DNA of 19,569 nt from PGYR01 sp040264895 (GCA_040264895.1 JBDQHL010000027.1:1-19569), one strand, 5' to 3'; positions 1 through 7,601 are shown, numbered from the stretch's first letter. The notes: generated from the letters alone by a model not told the origin. Program-made: numbers and translations.

Positions 1-84
1 ATTTAATACTTATATATTTTTTCAAGTAAATGTCTCTAATTTTCTTGTAAAATAATTAATTTGATAAGAAACAGGGTATAGGAA

Positions 85-582
85 TTGGAAAAAATAAAAT
101 TAATAATACTAGATGTTGATGGAACAATGACCGATGGTGGAATGTATTATACTGCCGAAGGTGATACTATGAAAAAATTTAATGTAAAAGATGGTATGGG
201 AATTGTTCTATTAAAGAAAGCTGGATTCAAAGTAGCTATAATGACAAGTGAAGATATTCCAATAGCAGCTAGTAGAGCAAAAAAACTCAATGTAGATGCA
301 ACTGTATTGGGTTGTAAAAATAAAACAGATGCAGTAAAGCTACTAGCAGAGGATATGGAATTACACTTAGAAGAAATTGCTTTCATGGGTGATGACGTTA
401 ATGATTATCATGCTATGAGTATAGTCGGCTATAGTGCTTGCCCTTCTGATGCTGTAGATGCAATCAGATCCATAGCAGACTATAACTGTCAAACTAAAGC
501 TGGTTATGGAGCTGTAAGGGAATTTGCTGAAATGATATTAAGAACACACGAAAAAACAAATTTATTAACTGAAAATTGGTAG
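85..582 (+). CDS. kdsC: KdsC-type HAD phosphatase (3-deoxy-D-manno-octulosonate 8-phosphate phosphatase family)
   Basis: This 165-residue protein is a C0-type (capless) HAD hydrolase of the KdsC family, which removes phosphate from KDO 8-phosphate in lipopolysaccharide core synthesis in the cytosol. Motif I is DVDGTMTDG, with D10 as the nucleophile and D12 as the general acid/base. Motif IV is GDDVND with D103 and D104, and the family's GYGAVREF segment lies near the C-terminus. Length is typical for the tetrameric family. Motif II reads MTSED instead of the TGR of E. coli KdsC, so the substrate could be a related sugar acid phosphate (for example in nonulosonate synthesis). The start is TTG at 85; no ATG lies upstream in frame and the HAD motif begins at the normal distance. 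It leads a three-gene run with the YtxH-like gene 12 bases downstream. Family is secure; exact substrate is inferred. Confidence 0.85.
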   Translation: MEKIKLIILDVDGTMTDGGMYYTAEGDTMKKFNVKDGMGIVLLKKAGFKVAIMTSEDIPIAASRAKKLNVDATVLGCKNKTDAVKLLAEDMELHLEEIAFMGDDVNDYHAMSIVGYSACPSDAVDAIRSIADYNCQTKAGYGAVREFAEMILRTHEKTNLLTENW

Positions 583-594
583 GAGAACTTTATT

Positions 595-1020
595 ATGCCA
601 AATGAACAAGAATATACAAAAGGATTTCTAATAGGTACTTTAGTAGGTGGAGCCATAGGCGCTGCTGTAGCTTTATTAACTGCTCCGAAAAGTGGACGAG
701 AATTAAGAGGTGATATTCAGGAAAAATCTAACGAATATTATAATATAGCTAGTAACAAATGGGCTGAAACTGAAGAAGTAGTTGGTCAACAAGTTACATC
801 TACTGTGAATGAGGGTAGAGTAAAAGCTCAAAGTATTATTGACTCAGCAAAAAAGCAAGCTAATGAATTGCTATATGCTGCAGAGAATGTACTGAACGAA
901 GCTAAATCTAAGGCTGGTACTACTAAATCATCTGTACAAAATAAAATTGATGATGTAAGAAGCGCAACCAAGGCTGGGGTAGATACTTTTAAGTCTGAAA
1001 TTAATGAATCAAAGAATTAA
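595..1020 (+). CDS. YtxH-domain membrane-anchored protein
   Basis: This is a 141-residue protein of the YtxH type. A glycine/alanine-rich transmembrane segment spans about residues 9-28 (FLIGTLVGGAIGAAVALLTA) and is followed directly by the family's APKSGRELR motif. The rest is a charged, alanine-rich helical tail likely to form a coiled coil or LEA-like helix. YtxH proteins are linked to general stress in Bacillus, but no biochemical function is established. The start ATG has a clear AGGAGA ribosome site just upstream. It sits 12 bases after the kdsC-like gene and 15 bases before a DUF948-like gene. YtxH and DUF948 genes are often neighbours in other bacteria, which supports a shared envelope role; that role is inference. 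Confidence 0.8.
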   Translation: MPNEQEYTKGFLIGTLVGGAIGAAVALLTAPKSGRELRGDIQEKSNEYYNIASNKWAETEEVVGQQVTSTVNEGRVKAQSIIDSAKKQANELLYAAENVLNEAKSKAGTTKSSVQNKIDDVRSATKAGVDTFKSEINESKN

Positions 1021-1035
1021 ATTATAAATATTGTT

Positions 1036-1488
1036 ATGGATGAATTACTAAAATTAGTTGCAATAATTGCGTTGATATCTATCTCTGTATTTGCGGTCTT
1101 TGGGATTATGTTTTTTATTAAAACACAAAAGATTTTGCAAGACTCTTTGAGGAATTTTGATAAAATAACAGAAAATACAAATGTACTCAAAACAAGAGTT
1201 ATGATTTCATTAGAAGAGCTTTCTGAAACGAACAAAGATTTAAAGGAAGTAAAAAATAAATCTATTGACACAATGGAGCAATGGAACGAGACAAGTAGAA
1301 AGACAAATGATTTAATTGACAATGTAAATAATGGAACAAAGAGGATTATTTCCTCTATTGAACCATATGAAAGATTAGTTGATAGATCTTATCATAAAAT
1401 AGCCCCTCCAATTGAGAAGGCAACTACCATGGTCTCTGCTCTTTCTAAAGCTATCCAAGTATTTAGTAATAGACTTTCATCCAAATAG
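1036..1488 (+). CDS. DUF948-like membrane protein with coiled coil
   Basis: This 150-residue protein has an N-terminal transmembrane helix at about residues 7-28 and then a long helical region rich in K, E, N and T (about 30-120) that looks like a coiled coil. The C-terminal part has a short conserved-looking segment (IAPPIEKATTMVSALSKAI, about 120-140). The layout matches the DUF948 family, whose function is unknown. It follows the YtxH-like gene by 15 bases and ends shortly before a strong terminator, so it is probably the last gene of the kdsC-ytxH unit. No clear Shine-Dalgarno sequence precedes its ATG. Assignment to DUF948 is by shape and neighbourhood rather than a diagnostic motif. Confidence 0.7.
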   Translation: MDELLKLVAIIALISISVFAVFGIMFFIKTQKILQDSLRNFDKITENTNVLKTRVMISLEELSETNKDLKEVKNKSIDTMEQWNETSRKTNDLIDNVNNGTKRIISSIEPYERLVDRSYHKIAPPIEKATTMVSALSKAIQVFSNRLSSK

Positions 1489-1514
1489 AATAGTAAATAG
1501 ATTAATATTTTTAG

Positions 1515-1546
1515 AAACCGAGTGCTTTACTAAGTCTCGGTTTTTT
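1515..1546 (+). terminator. Rho-independent terminator after the DUF948-like gene
   Basis: The arms AAACCGAG (1515-1522) and CTCGGTTT (1536-1543) are perfect complements around a 13-base loop that can pair further (CTT with AAG), and are followed by a run of T up to 1546. It closes the kdsC-ytxH-DUF948 unit and separates it from mutL. The T tract overlaps the putative -33 element of the mutL promoter. Confidence 0.85.
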
Positions 1547-1575
1547 GTATTTTTGAACTAATTCTTTTACTTTTT
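1544..1575 (+). promoter_or_regulatory. Putative Bacteroidota-type promoter of mutL
   Basis: TTTG at 1544-1547 and TACTTTTT at 1568-1575 are separated by exactly 20 bases, matching TTTG-N20-TAnnTTTG in all but the last base. Transcription would begin at about 1582, only about 10 bases before the mutL ATG at 1593. This fits the absence of a ribosome binding site there. The element is inferred from spacing shared with the rplM and gcvPA promoters. Confidence 0.4.
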
Positions 1576-1592
1576 AAATATAAATATTCTTA

Positions 1593-3398
1593 ATGAGCAT
1601 AACTTCCCCGACAATCAAAATTCTACCTGATTTTATAGCAAACCAAATTGCTGCTGGTGAAGTAGTTCAACGTCCTGAGTCTGTGGTCAAGGAGATAGTT
1701 GAAAATTCTTTAGATGCTGGTGCAACAGAGATAGTAGTAGTAGTTAGGAATGCAGGTAAATCACTTATTCATATTATTGATAATGGTAATGGAATGAGTA
1801 AAGATGACATAGAGTATAGCATTAAAAGACATGCTACAAGTAAAATTAGCTCACAAAGTGATTTAGAATCAATTAGCACATTAGGTTTCAGAGGTGAGGC
1901 ATTAGCTTCTATAAGTTCTGTATCTCACTTAGAAATTATATCAAGACAAGATAAAGATGAGTTAGGAAATAAATTAGTTGTTCAACCCAATAAAGCTCCA
2001 ACTATAACAGAAGTAAGTGCTGATAAGGGAACCCAAATATTAGTTAAAAATTTATTCTATAATGTACCAGCTAGAAGAAAGTTCCTTAAAAGTAATCTTA
2101 CAGAATTTAAACACATTTCAGAAACAATGCTCAAATTTTCCTTGTCACACCCTGATAAGAGATTTACATTCTATAATGATGATAATTTAAAATTTGATTT
2201 AAACCCATCTGACCTGGAAAATAGAATTATTGATACTTTAGGAAAAGCAGTAGAGGATTTAATTATACCTTTGAATTATAGTGAAGATGGCATTACAATA
2301 ACTGGATTTATTGGAAAACCATTTCTTGCTAAAAGTAATTCCTCAAATCAATTTTTATTTCTCAATAATAGAATAATTAAGAGTAGATATTTAAATCATG
2401 CTATAGTTAACTGTTATGAAGAGATGTTAGAAGAGAAAAAATTTCCTTTCTATGTCCTGTTTTTAGAAATAGACTACAACAAAATAGATATAAATGTTCA
2501 TCCTCAGAAACATGAAGTAAAGTTTGAGAATGATAGACAAATATATAATATCGTTAAAAGTGCAGTGTTATCAACTCTAAGAAGTGTTAGCCTTATACCT
2601 GAATTTAAAATAGAATTTGAAAATAATATCAATCCATTTACAATTCAGAAAAATGATGAAAATGATGGAATTATTGTTAATAGAAACACTGGTGAAATTC
2701 TTGAAAATACTGACGAACGCAAACGGTCAACTTTTTCAAAAATTCAAAAGGAATCGAATTACAACAAAATAGTTGATAATAGGGGAGAATTTAGTTCGGA
2801 TCGTTTTGGAATGTTATTTAATAATGATGAAAATTCATCATTCGAATATCTGACTATAGATGATAGGTTTCTAATAGTGAAAAGAGAAGAAAATTTACTT
2901 GTAATTTATAAAAGAAGAGCAATTCAAAGAATTTACTATGAGAGATTTATTTCAAATTATGATAATAACGAAAATAAAAGTCAAGATCTATTATTCCCTT
3001 TGAAATTAAAAATGGAAAAGAAGCTAATAAATGTTTTAAATCAGAATGTTGATAATTTGAAAGGATATGGATTTATTTATAATATTATTGATGATACTGT
3101 TATCTTAGAATCTGTTCCCGATTTGATTCAGAATATGAATTTAGAGTTACTCATAGAGAGAATTGCTACAAATCTTATAGACTCTGTACACCATGAAGAT
3201 GACGAGTTACAGGAGTACTTGGCTAAGGTTATGTCTATTAGTTTAAAAGTAAAACAGCAAGATTTCAAAAATTCTACTCAGTTAGAAAAGTTATTTAATG
3301 ACTTATTCAAGTGTAAGAATCCACAGCATAGTCCGACTGGAAAATTAACATCATATACTATATCATATAGTGAATTAGAAAAAAAATTCAGATTATAA
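1593..3398 (+). CDS. mutL: DNA mismatch repair protein MutL, endonuclease motif lost
   Basis: This 601-residue MutL couples mismatch recognition by MutS to downstream strand processing. The N-terminal GHKL ATPase is intact: the VVKEIVENSLDAGA helix with the catalytic E at 34-37, DNGNGM, TLGFRGEALASIS, and the ribosomal S5-like domain ending in DINVHPQKHEVKF. A low-complexity linker (about 335-425) leads to a C-terminal dimerisation domain. In that domain the usual DQHAxxExxxxE endonuclease motif reads YKRRAIQRIYYE at residues 439-450: the D, H and first E are replaced by Y, R and Q. The usual ACH and CPHGRP-like metal sites are also unrecognisable (the end reads NPQHSPTGKLT). The fold looks kept but nicking activity should be absent. 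The gene has its own putative promoter and no ribosome site. Identity is certain; loss of nuclease is inferred from motif comparison. Confidence 0.95.
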   Translation: MSITSPTIKILPDFIANQIAAGEVVQRPESVVKEIVENSLDAGATEIVVVVRNAGKSLIHIIDNGNGMSKDDIEYSIKRHATSKISSQSDLESISTLGFRGEALASISSVSHLEIISRQDKDELGNKLVVQPNKAPTITEVSADKGTQILVKNLFYNVPARRKFLKSNLTEFKHISETMLKFSLSHPDKRFTFYNDDNLKFDLNPSDLENRIIDTLGKAVEDLIIPLNYSEDGITITGFIGKPFLAKSNSSNQFLFLNNRIIKSRYLNHAIVNCYEEMLEEKKFPFYVLFLEIDYNKIDINVHPQKHEVKFENDRQIYNIVKSAVLSTLRSVSLIPEFKIEFENNINPFTIQKNDENDGIIVNRNTGEILENTDERKRSTFSKIQKESNYNKIVDNRGEFSSDRFGMLFNNDENSSFEYLTIDDRFLIVKREENLLVIYKRRAIQRIYYERFISNYDNNENKSQDLLFPLKLKMEKKLINVLNQNVDNLKGYGFIYNIIDDTVILESVPDLIQNMNLELLIERIATNLIDSVHHEDDELQEYLAKVMSISLKVKQQDFKNSTQLEKLFNDLFKCKNPQHSPTGKLTSYTISYSELEKKFRL

Positions 3399-3407
3399 TG
3401 CAAATAA

Positions 3408-3439
3408 TTTGAAATATTATTATAAATCTATTAGTTTTG
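3408..3439 (+). promoter_or_regulatory. Putative Bacteroidota-type promoter of rplM
   Basis: TTTG at 3408-3411 and TAGTTTTG at 3432-3439 are separated by 20 bases, an exact match to TTTG-N20-TAnnTTTG. The site lies ten bases after the mutL stop. Transcription would start near 3446, downstream of the in-frame TTG at 3409, which supports the rplM start at 3478. Confidence 0.55.
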
Positions 3440-3477
3440 TAAGCTATAATAAAAACAAAAACTTTTGGAGATGTAAA

Positions 3478-3918
3478 TTGAGTACTGGACAATTTACCAA
3501 ATCGCTTAGAAAAGAAGACGTCAACCCTGAATGGTGGGTAGTAGACGCAGAAGGCCAAACTGTTGGCAGAATTGCTACTAGAATAGCAACTTTAATTAGA
3601 GGAAAGCATAAACCAAGCTTTACTCCTCATATTGATGATGGGGATTTTGTAGTTGTGGTTAATGCAGAGAAAGTATTATTTACTGGTAAAAGAGAAGATA
3701 AGAAAACTTATTTCAAACACACAGGTTATCACGGTAGTGAAACATTTACTTCTGTTAAGGAAATAAGAGAGAAATACCCAGAAAGAATACTAGAAAGAGC
3801 TGTAAAAGGGATGTTACCTAAGAACAAGTTAGGTAAAAAAATGTCATCAAAACTTAAAGTTTATGTTGGTAATGAACATCCACATGAAGCACAATCACCA
3901 AAGAAATTAGAAATATAA
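3478..3918 (+). CDS. rplM: 50S ribosomal protein L13 (uL13)
   Basis: This is ribosomal protein L13, a 146-residue early-assembling large-subunit protein. Typical features are EWWVVDAEGQTVGRIATRIA near the start, the RGKHKPSFTPHID segment, KTYFKHTGYHG, and the AVKGMLPKNKLG motif near the C-terminus. I place the start at the TTG at 3478, not at the upstream in-frame TTG at 3409. The protein then begins MSTGQFTKSL like relatives, GGAG lies at 3467-3470 with 7-base spacing, and the putative promoter covers the upstream candidate. The 23 extra residues of the longer frame (lysine/asparagine/aromatic-rich) look non-coding. rpsI follows after 18 bases, the widespread L13-S9 pair. Confidence 0.95.
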   Translation: MSTGQFTKSLRKEDVNPEWWVVDAEGQTVGRIATRIATLIRGKHKPSFTPHIDDGDFVVVVNAEKVLFTGKREDKKTYFKHTGYHGSETFTSVKEIREKYPERILERAVKGMLPKNKLGKKMSSKLKVYVGNEHPHEAQSPKKLEI

Positions 3919-3936
3919 GATAATTCGGAGCAATAA

Positions 3937-4323
3937 ATGAAACAATTTTGGGGAACAGGTCGAAGAAAAACTTCTGTTGCATCAGTAAGAATTACACCAG
4001 GAAAAGGTGAGTTCATTGTAAACAACAAGAAGGTAGAACAATTCATAGACCTCCAAAGTAATATAGAGAAAGTATATAAGCCTTTAGAAGTTACTGAACT
4101 TAAAGGTCAATATAACGTTCATGCGAATGTAAGAGGTGGTGGTATGACTGGTCAAACAGGTGCTATCCAACTTGGTATTGCAAGGGCATTAGTAGAAATG
4201 GAACCAGATTTAAAAGAAAAGCTTAAAGACGCTGATTTACTTACAAGAGATTCTAGAATGGTAGAACGTAAGAAATATGGCCGTAAGAAAGCAAGAAAGA
4301 AATTCCAATTCTCAAAACGTTAA
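3937..4323 (+). CDS. rpsI: 30S ribosomal protein S9 (uS9)
   Basis: This 128-residue protein is S9, whose C-terminal tail reaches the P-site tRNA in the small subunit. It opens with QFWGTGRRKTSVASVRI, carries the VRGGGMTGQTGAIQLGIARAL core, and ends in the basic KKYGRKKARKKFQFSKR tail with the conserved terminal SKR. Length is normal. The ATG is preceded by CGGAG at 3926-3930. It forms a two-gene unit with rplM; the following 106-base gap to rpsB holds a possible promoter and leader. Confidence 0.97.
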   Translation: MKQFWGTGRRKTSVASVRITPGKGEFIVNNKKVEQFIDLQSNIEKVYKPLEVTELKGQYNVHANVRGGGMTGQTGAIQLGIARALVEMEPDLKEKLKDADLLTRDSRMVERKKYGRKKARKKFQFSKR

Positions 4324-4346
4324 GAGAAATTATTTATCAATCATGC

Positions 4347-4376
4347 TTGAAAGTACTGTGTGTTGCATATTATATA
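4347..4376 (+). promoter_or_regulatory. Weak candidate promoter upstream of rpsB
   Basis: TTGAAA at 4347-4352 is followed by an AT-only stretch TATTATATAT at 4368-4377 that offers -10-like hexamers at 15-18 base spacing. It does not fit the TTTG-N20-TAnnTTTG pattern seen elsewhere in the window, so it is weak. rpsB may instead be read from the rplM promoter. Confidence 0.25.
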
Positions 4377-4413
4377 TGTACCAAGATCTTTCGGGCAGTA
4401 GTTAAAACACACA
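4357..4413 (+). promoter_or_regulatory. Possible structured leader of the rpsB mRNA
   Basis: TGTGTGTT (4357-4364) is perfectly complementary to AACACACA (4406-4413), enclosing about 41 bases. An inner hairpin is possible between GCATA (4365-4369) and TATGT (4375-4379). The second strand lies just upstream of the rpsB ribosome site AGGA (4421-4424). The arrangement resembles autoregulatory leaders known for ribosomal protein S2 in other phyla, but no known consensus was recognised. No T tract follows, so it is not a terminator. Confidence 0.35.
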
Positions 4414-4429
4414 AAATACAAGGAAATAC

Positions 4430-5311
4430 ATGAAACACTATGTAGAGATAGACCAGCTACTAAAAGCTGGTGCTCACTTTGGTCACTTGACCAGACGCTG
4501 GAATCCAGCTATGGAAGATTTTATCTTCAATGAAAGAAATGGTATTCATATCATTGATTTGAGAAAAACTCAAATTCTATTAACACTAGCACGTGATGCA
4601 GCTTACCAAATAGCACTTAACGGTAGAAATATTCTATTCGTTGGTACTAAAAGTCAAGCAAAAGAAATACTAAAAGAAGCAGCTAAAAAAGCTGACGTAA
4701 ATTTTGTTTCTGAAAGATGGTTAGGTGGTATGTTAACAAACTTCGCTACTATCAGAAAATCAATAAAAAGACTTTCTACAATCGATAAGATGTCAATAGA
4801 CGGTACTTACGAAAAGATTACTAAGAAAGAAAGATTATTGTTCGATAGAGAGAAGGACAAATTAAGAAGAATATTTGGTGGTATTGAGAATATGACTCGT
4901 CTGCCAGGTGCTTTGTTTGTTGTGGACACTAAGAAAGAGCACTTAGCAATTAAAGAAGCTCAGAACTTAGGAATACCTGTAATCGCAATAGTAGATACTA
5001 ACTCAAACCCTATGGATGTTGATTTTCCAATTCCTGCAAACGATGACTCTAGAAATACAATCAATTTGATAGTAGATGTTATTGCAGATTCATTAGTTGA
5101 AGGTTACACAGTAGCTAAAGCTAAACGTGCTGAACAACAAGCTGAATCAGAAAGAATTGCAAAGGAAACTGAAGATTTGGGTGACGGTCAACCAAAAGTT
5201 AAGCGTCAACTAAGAGAAAGAAAAAAATCGAAACCGAAAGCAAAAGCTGATTCTCCGAAGGAAGAAGTTAAAGAGAGCTCGGAAGAAGCTGAACAAAAAG
5301 AAAACAGCTAA
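4430..5311 (+). CDS. rpsB: 30S ribosomal protein S2 (uS2) with charged C-terminal extension
   Basis: This is S2, a small-subunit protein at the head-body junction that helps bring S1 to the ribosome. The start (LLKAGAHFGHLTRRWNPAM), RNGIHIIDLRKTQ, SERWLGGMLTNFATIRKS, LPGALFVVDTKKEHLAIKEA and IPVIAIVDTNSNP are all standard. At 293 residues it is about 50 longer than E. coli S2. The excess is a tail from about residue 228 dominated by E, K and A, which looks disordered or helical. Charged S2 tails are common in related bacteria. AGGA at 4421-4424 marks the ATG. A terminator follows 15 bases after the stop and separates it from tsf. Confidence 0.97.
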   Translation: MKHYVEIDQLLKAGAHFGHLTRRWNPAMEDFIFNERNGIHIIDLRKTQILLTLARDAAYQIALNGRNILFVGTKSQAKEILKEAAKKADVNFVSERWLGGMLTNFATIRKSIKRLSTIDKMSIDGTYEKITKKERLLFDREKDKLRRIFGGIENMTRLPGALFVVDTKKEHLAIKEAQNLGIPVIAIVDTNSNPMDVDFPIPANDDSRNTINLIVDVIADSLVEGYTVAKAKRAEQQAESERIAKETEDLGDGQPKVKRQLRERKKSKPKAKADSPKEEVKESSEEAEQKENS

Positions 5312-5325
5312 AAATTATTTTTTGT

Positions 5326-5354
5326 AAAGAGCATCTCGGAAAGATGCTCTTTTT
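5326..5354 (+). terminator. Terminator between rpsB and tsf
   Basis: AAAGAGCATCT (5326-5336) and AGATGCTCTTT (5342-5352) form a perfect 11-bp stem with a 5-base loop, followed by a T run to 5354. It lies between the S2 stop and the tsf ATG at 5390. Partial termination here would lower tsf expression relative to rpsB. No promoter of the window's usual type was seen in the 35 bases before tsf, so some readthrough is likely. Confidence 0.85.
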
Positions 5355-5389
5355 ATATAAACTAATTATAAACCAATAAAGAAAATAAA

Positions 5390-6244
5390 ATGTCAAACAT
5401 AACTGCACAACAAGTAAAAGAATTAAGAGATAAAACAGGCGCTGGTATGGCGGATTGTAAGAAAGCATTAGTAGAGTCTGGCGGCGATATGGAATCTGCT
5501 GTTGACTTTTTAAGAAAAAAAGGTGCTGCATCAGCTGAGAAAAGAGCCGATAAAGATACAAACGAAGGACTAGTTGCTACTAAAGTTGCTGACAATGGTC
5601 AAGCTGCTTCAATTGCACAAATTTCTTGTGAGACTGATTTCGTTGCACGTAATGATGAGTTTGTTCAATTCGCAGACTCAATAGCTGCTGTAGTTTTTGA
5701 TGAAGAACCAAAAGATAAAGATACTTTGTTGAACGCTCAAAGCAATGGTAAAAAAGTAGAAGACTCTTACAATGAGATTCTTGCAAAGTTTAGCGAAAGA
5801 ATTGATGTAAGTAAATTTGAAAAAGTAAAAACTGAAGGATTTATTGTTGATTATATCCACGGTGGAAATAAACTTGGTGTTTTAGTTGAAGTTAGCTCTT
5901 ATAATATTGATGACGAATCAAAAGCATTGGTTAGAGATATTGCTATGCAAGTAGCGGCTATGAACCCTGGCTTTGTTGACAGAACTTCTGTTACTCAAGA
6001 TATACTTGACAAAGAAAAAGAACTTTATAAGCAACAAGCCGCTGAAGAAGGTAAACCTGCTGATATAGCAGAAAGAATAGCTGAAGGTAGAATAAATAAA
6101 TTTTACAAAGAAAACTGTTTAATTGAGCAGCAATTTGTTAAAGATGGCAACATGACTGTTGGTGATGTTCTTAAGCAAATCTCTAAAAATGCTGGTGAAG
6201 ATGTAACAGTTAATCAATTTGTAAGATATTCAATCGGTGGTTAA
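5390..6244 (+). CDS. tsf: Translation elongation factor Ts
   Basis: This 284-residue protein is EF-Ts, the nucleotide exchange factor that regenerates EF-Tu-GTP. The N-terminal UBA-like module (residues 1 to about 45) contains VKELRDKTGAGMADCKKAL, which contacts EF-Tu. The hallmark TDFVARNDEF follows at about residues 84-93, as do the core repeats with HGGNKLGVLVEV and IAMQVAAMNP. The C-terminal VGDVLKQ segment is present. Length matches the usual range. There is no evident Shine-Dalgarno sequence; the ATG lies in an A-rich context. It is downstream of rpsB as in most bacteria and overlaps or abuts pyrH. Confidence 0.97.
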   Translation: MSNITAQQVKELRDKTGAGMADCKKALVESGGDMESAVDFLRKKGAASAEKRADKDTNEGLVATKVADNGQAASIAQISCETDFVARNDEFVQFADSIAAVVFDEEPKDKDTLLNAQSNGKKVEDSYNEILAKFSERIDVSKFEKVKTEGFIVDYIHGGNKLGVLVEVSSYNIDDESKALVRDIAMQVAAMNPGFVDRTSVTQDILDKEKELYKQQAAEEGKPADIAERIAEGRINKFYKENCLIEQQFVKDGNMTVGDVLKQISKNAGEDVTVNQFVRYSIGG

Positions 6245-6248
6245 TCAC

Positions 6249-6962
6249 TTGAAACCTATTTATAAAAGAATATTTCTAAAAGTTAGTGGTGAGTCATTAA
6301 TGGGGAAGGCTGGATACGGCATTGACCCAGACACTCTTTCTAAATTTGTAAGCGAAATAGCTCAAATACACAGATTAGGAGTCCAAATTGGAATCGTAAT
6401 TGGTGGTGGAAATATTTTTAGAGGTATTCAAGCTGCTTCTCATGGTATAGACAAAGTCTCTGGCGATTATATGGGTATGCTTGCTACAGTTATTAACTGT
6501 GTAGCTTTCCAGAATGCTTTGGAAAAACAAGGAGTTCCAACTAGATTGCAAACTGCTATTAAAATGGAACAAGTTGCTGAACCTTATATTCAAAGAAGAG
6601 CTATTAGGCATCTTGAAAAGGGAAGAGTAGTATTATTTGGTGCTGGTACAGGTAACCCTTACTTTACTACTGATACTGCAGCTGTTCTTAGAGCAATTGA
6701 AGTGAAAGCTGAAGTTGTAATAAAAGGAACAAGAGTTGATGGTGTCTATGATTCTGACCCTGAGAAGAATTCTGATGCTGTGATGTATAAAAATATTAGC
6801 TTCAGAGATGTACTAAATAAAGATTTAAGAGTTATGGACCACACTGCTATAACTTTATGTAATGAGAACAAACTACCAATTAAAGTAATTAATATGAATA
6901 AACCAGATAATCTTTTTAAATTAGTTACTGGTGAAAATATAGGTACTACTGTTACCGCTTAA
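6249..6962 (+). CDS. pyrH: UMP kinase (uridylate kinase)
   Basis: This protein phosphorylates UMP to UDP in pyrimidine nucleotide synthesis and belongs to the amino acid kinase fold, usually hexameric and GTP-regulated. It shows YKRIFLKVSGESLMG at the start, the nucleotide-binding GIVIGGGNIFRG, FGAGTGNPYFTTDTAAVLRA, and IKGTRVDGVYDSDP. I choose the TTG at 6249 (237 residues) because GGTGG at 6236-6240 is well placed as a ribosome site and homologues begin close to this point. A GTG at 6237 in the same frame would give 241 residues and overlap tsf by 8 bases, but lacks any ribosome site. The tsf-pyrH-frr order is conserved across bacteria. Confidence 0.95.
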   Translation: MKPIYKRIFLKVSGESLMGKAGYGIDPDTLSKFVSEIAQIHRLGVQIGIVIGGGNIFRGIQAASHGIDKVSGDYMGMLATVINCVAFQNALEKQGVPTRLQTAIKMEQVAEPYIQRRAIRHLEKGRVVLFGAGTGNPYFTTDTAAVLRAIEVKAEVVIKGTRVDGVYDSDPEKNSDAVMYKNISFRDVLNKDLRVMDHTAITLCNENKLPIKVINMNKPDNLFKLVTGENIGTTVTA

Positions 6963-6977
6963 TTAGGAAAATATAAT

Positions 6978-7541
6978 ATGGAAATTACAGAAATATTACA
7001 AGAAGCTGAATCAAGCATGATAAAGTCTTATGAGTTCACTAAATCTCAAATTGAAAAAATAAGAACTGGTGGAGCTAGTGCTAACTTAGTTGATGGAATA
7101 GATGTAGATGCTTACGGTGCTAAAACACCACTTAATCAAGTAGCAGGTATTTCTACTCCCGATGCTAGAACTATAATGATTCAACCTTATGATAATGGTT
7201 TATTGCAAGAGATAGAAAGAGCTATACAGATTGCTGACCTTGGATTTAATCCTCAGAACGATGGTAACGTAATACGTATACCTGTTCCACCTTTAACAGA
7301 AGAAAGAAGGATGGAATATGTTAAAGTTTGCAAAAACTATGCTGAAGAAGGCAGAATAGCAGTTAGAAATGCAAGAAGAAACGCTATTGATCAGTTAAGA
7401 AATGCAGAAAAAGAAAAAGAGATTTCAGAAGATATTCAGAAAGATGGTGAGAACGACACTCAGTCAATCACTGATAAGTATATCGAAAAAATTGATGCTG
7501 TGTTAGAAGAGAAAGAAAAAGAGTTGATTGGAAACGATTAA
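6978..7541 (+). CDS. frr: Ribosome recycling factor
   Basis: This 187-residue protein is ribosome recycling factor, which with EF-G splits the post-termination ribosome. The three-helix bundle parts are visible: MIKSYEFTKSQIEKIRTGGASANLVDGIDVDAYG, then the domain II hinge region with TPLNQVAGISTPDARTIMIQPYD, and the C-terminal helices with IRIPVPPLTEERRMEYVKVCKNYAEEGRIAVRNARR. Length is standard. AGGA lies upstream of the ATG, 15 bases after pyrH. A terminator shared with the convergent gene follows. Confidence 0.97.
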   Translation: MEITEILQEAESSMIKSYEFTKSQIEKIRTGGASANLVDGIDVDAYGAKTPLNQVAGISTPDARTIMIQPYDNGLLQEIERAIQIADLGFNPQNDGNVIRIPVPPLTEERRMEYVKVCKNYAEEGRIAVRNARRNAIDQLRNAEKEKEISEDIQKDGENDTQSITDKYIEKIDAVLEEKEKELIGND

Positions 7542-7563
7542 ATCTTTAAGAGCTTAAAAGTAT

Positions 7564-7601
7564 AAAAAACCGAGAGATATTAATTATCATCGGTCTTTTT
7601 T
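7564..7601 (+). terminator. Terminator of frr, probably bidirectional
   Basis: ACCGA (7569-7573) pairs with TCGGT (7590-7594), with an inner GATA/TATC helix (7576-7579 with 7585-7588). A-rich sequence precedes and T-rich sequence follows, so both strands have a U tract after the stem. The stop codon of the convergent minus-strand gene (7580-7582) sits in the loop. It probably ends transcription of frr and of the opposing gene. Confidence 0.75.

Noticed and set aside
3409..3477. N-terminal extension of L13 from an upstream in-frame TTG
   Set aside because: The 23 extra residues do not resemble L13, a putative promoter covers this TTG, and a GGAG ribosome site precedes the TTG at 3478.
5268..5860. 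Minus-strand reading frames opposite rpsB and tsf
   Set aside because: They overlap conserved genes in antisense and have no ribosome sites or protein-like composition.
6237..6248. GTG start for pyrH overlapping tsf
   Set aside because: No ribosome site precedes it, whereas GGTGG is well spaced for the TTG at 6249; kept only as an alternative.
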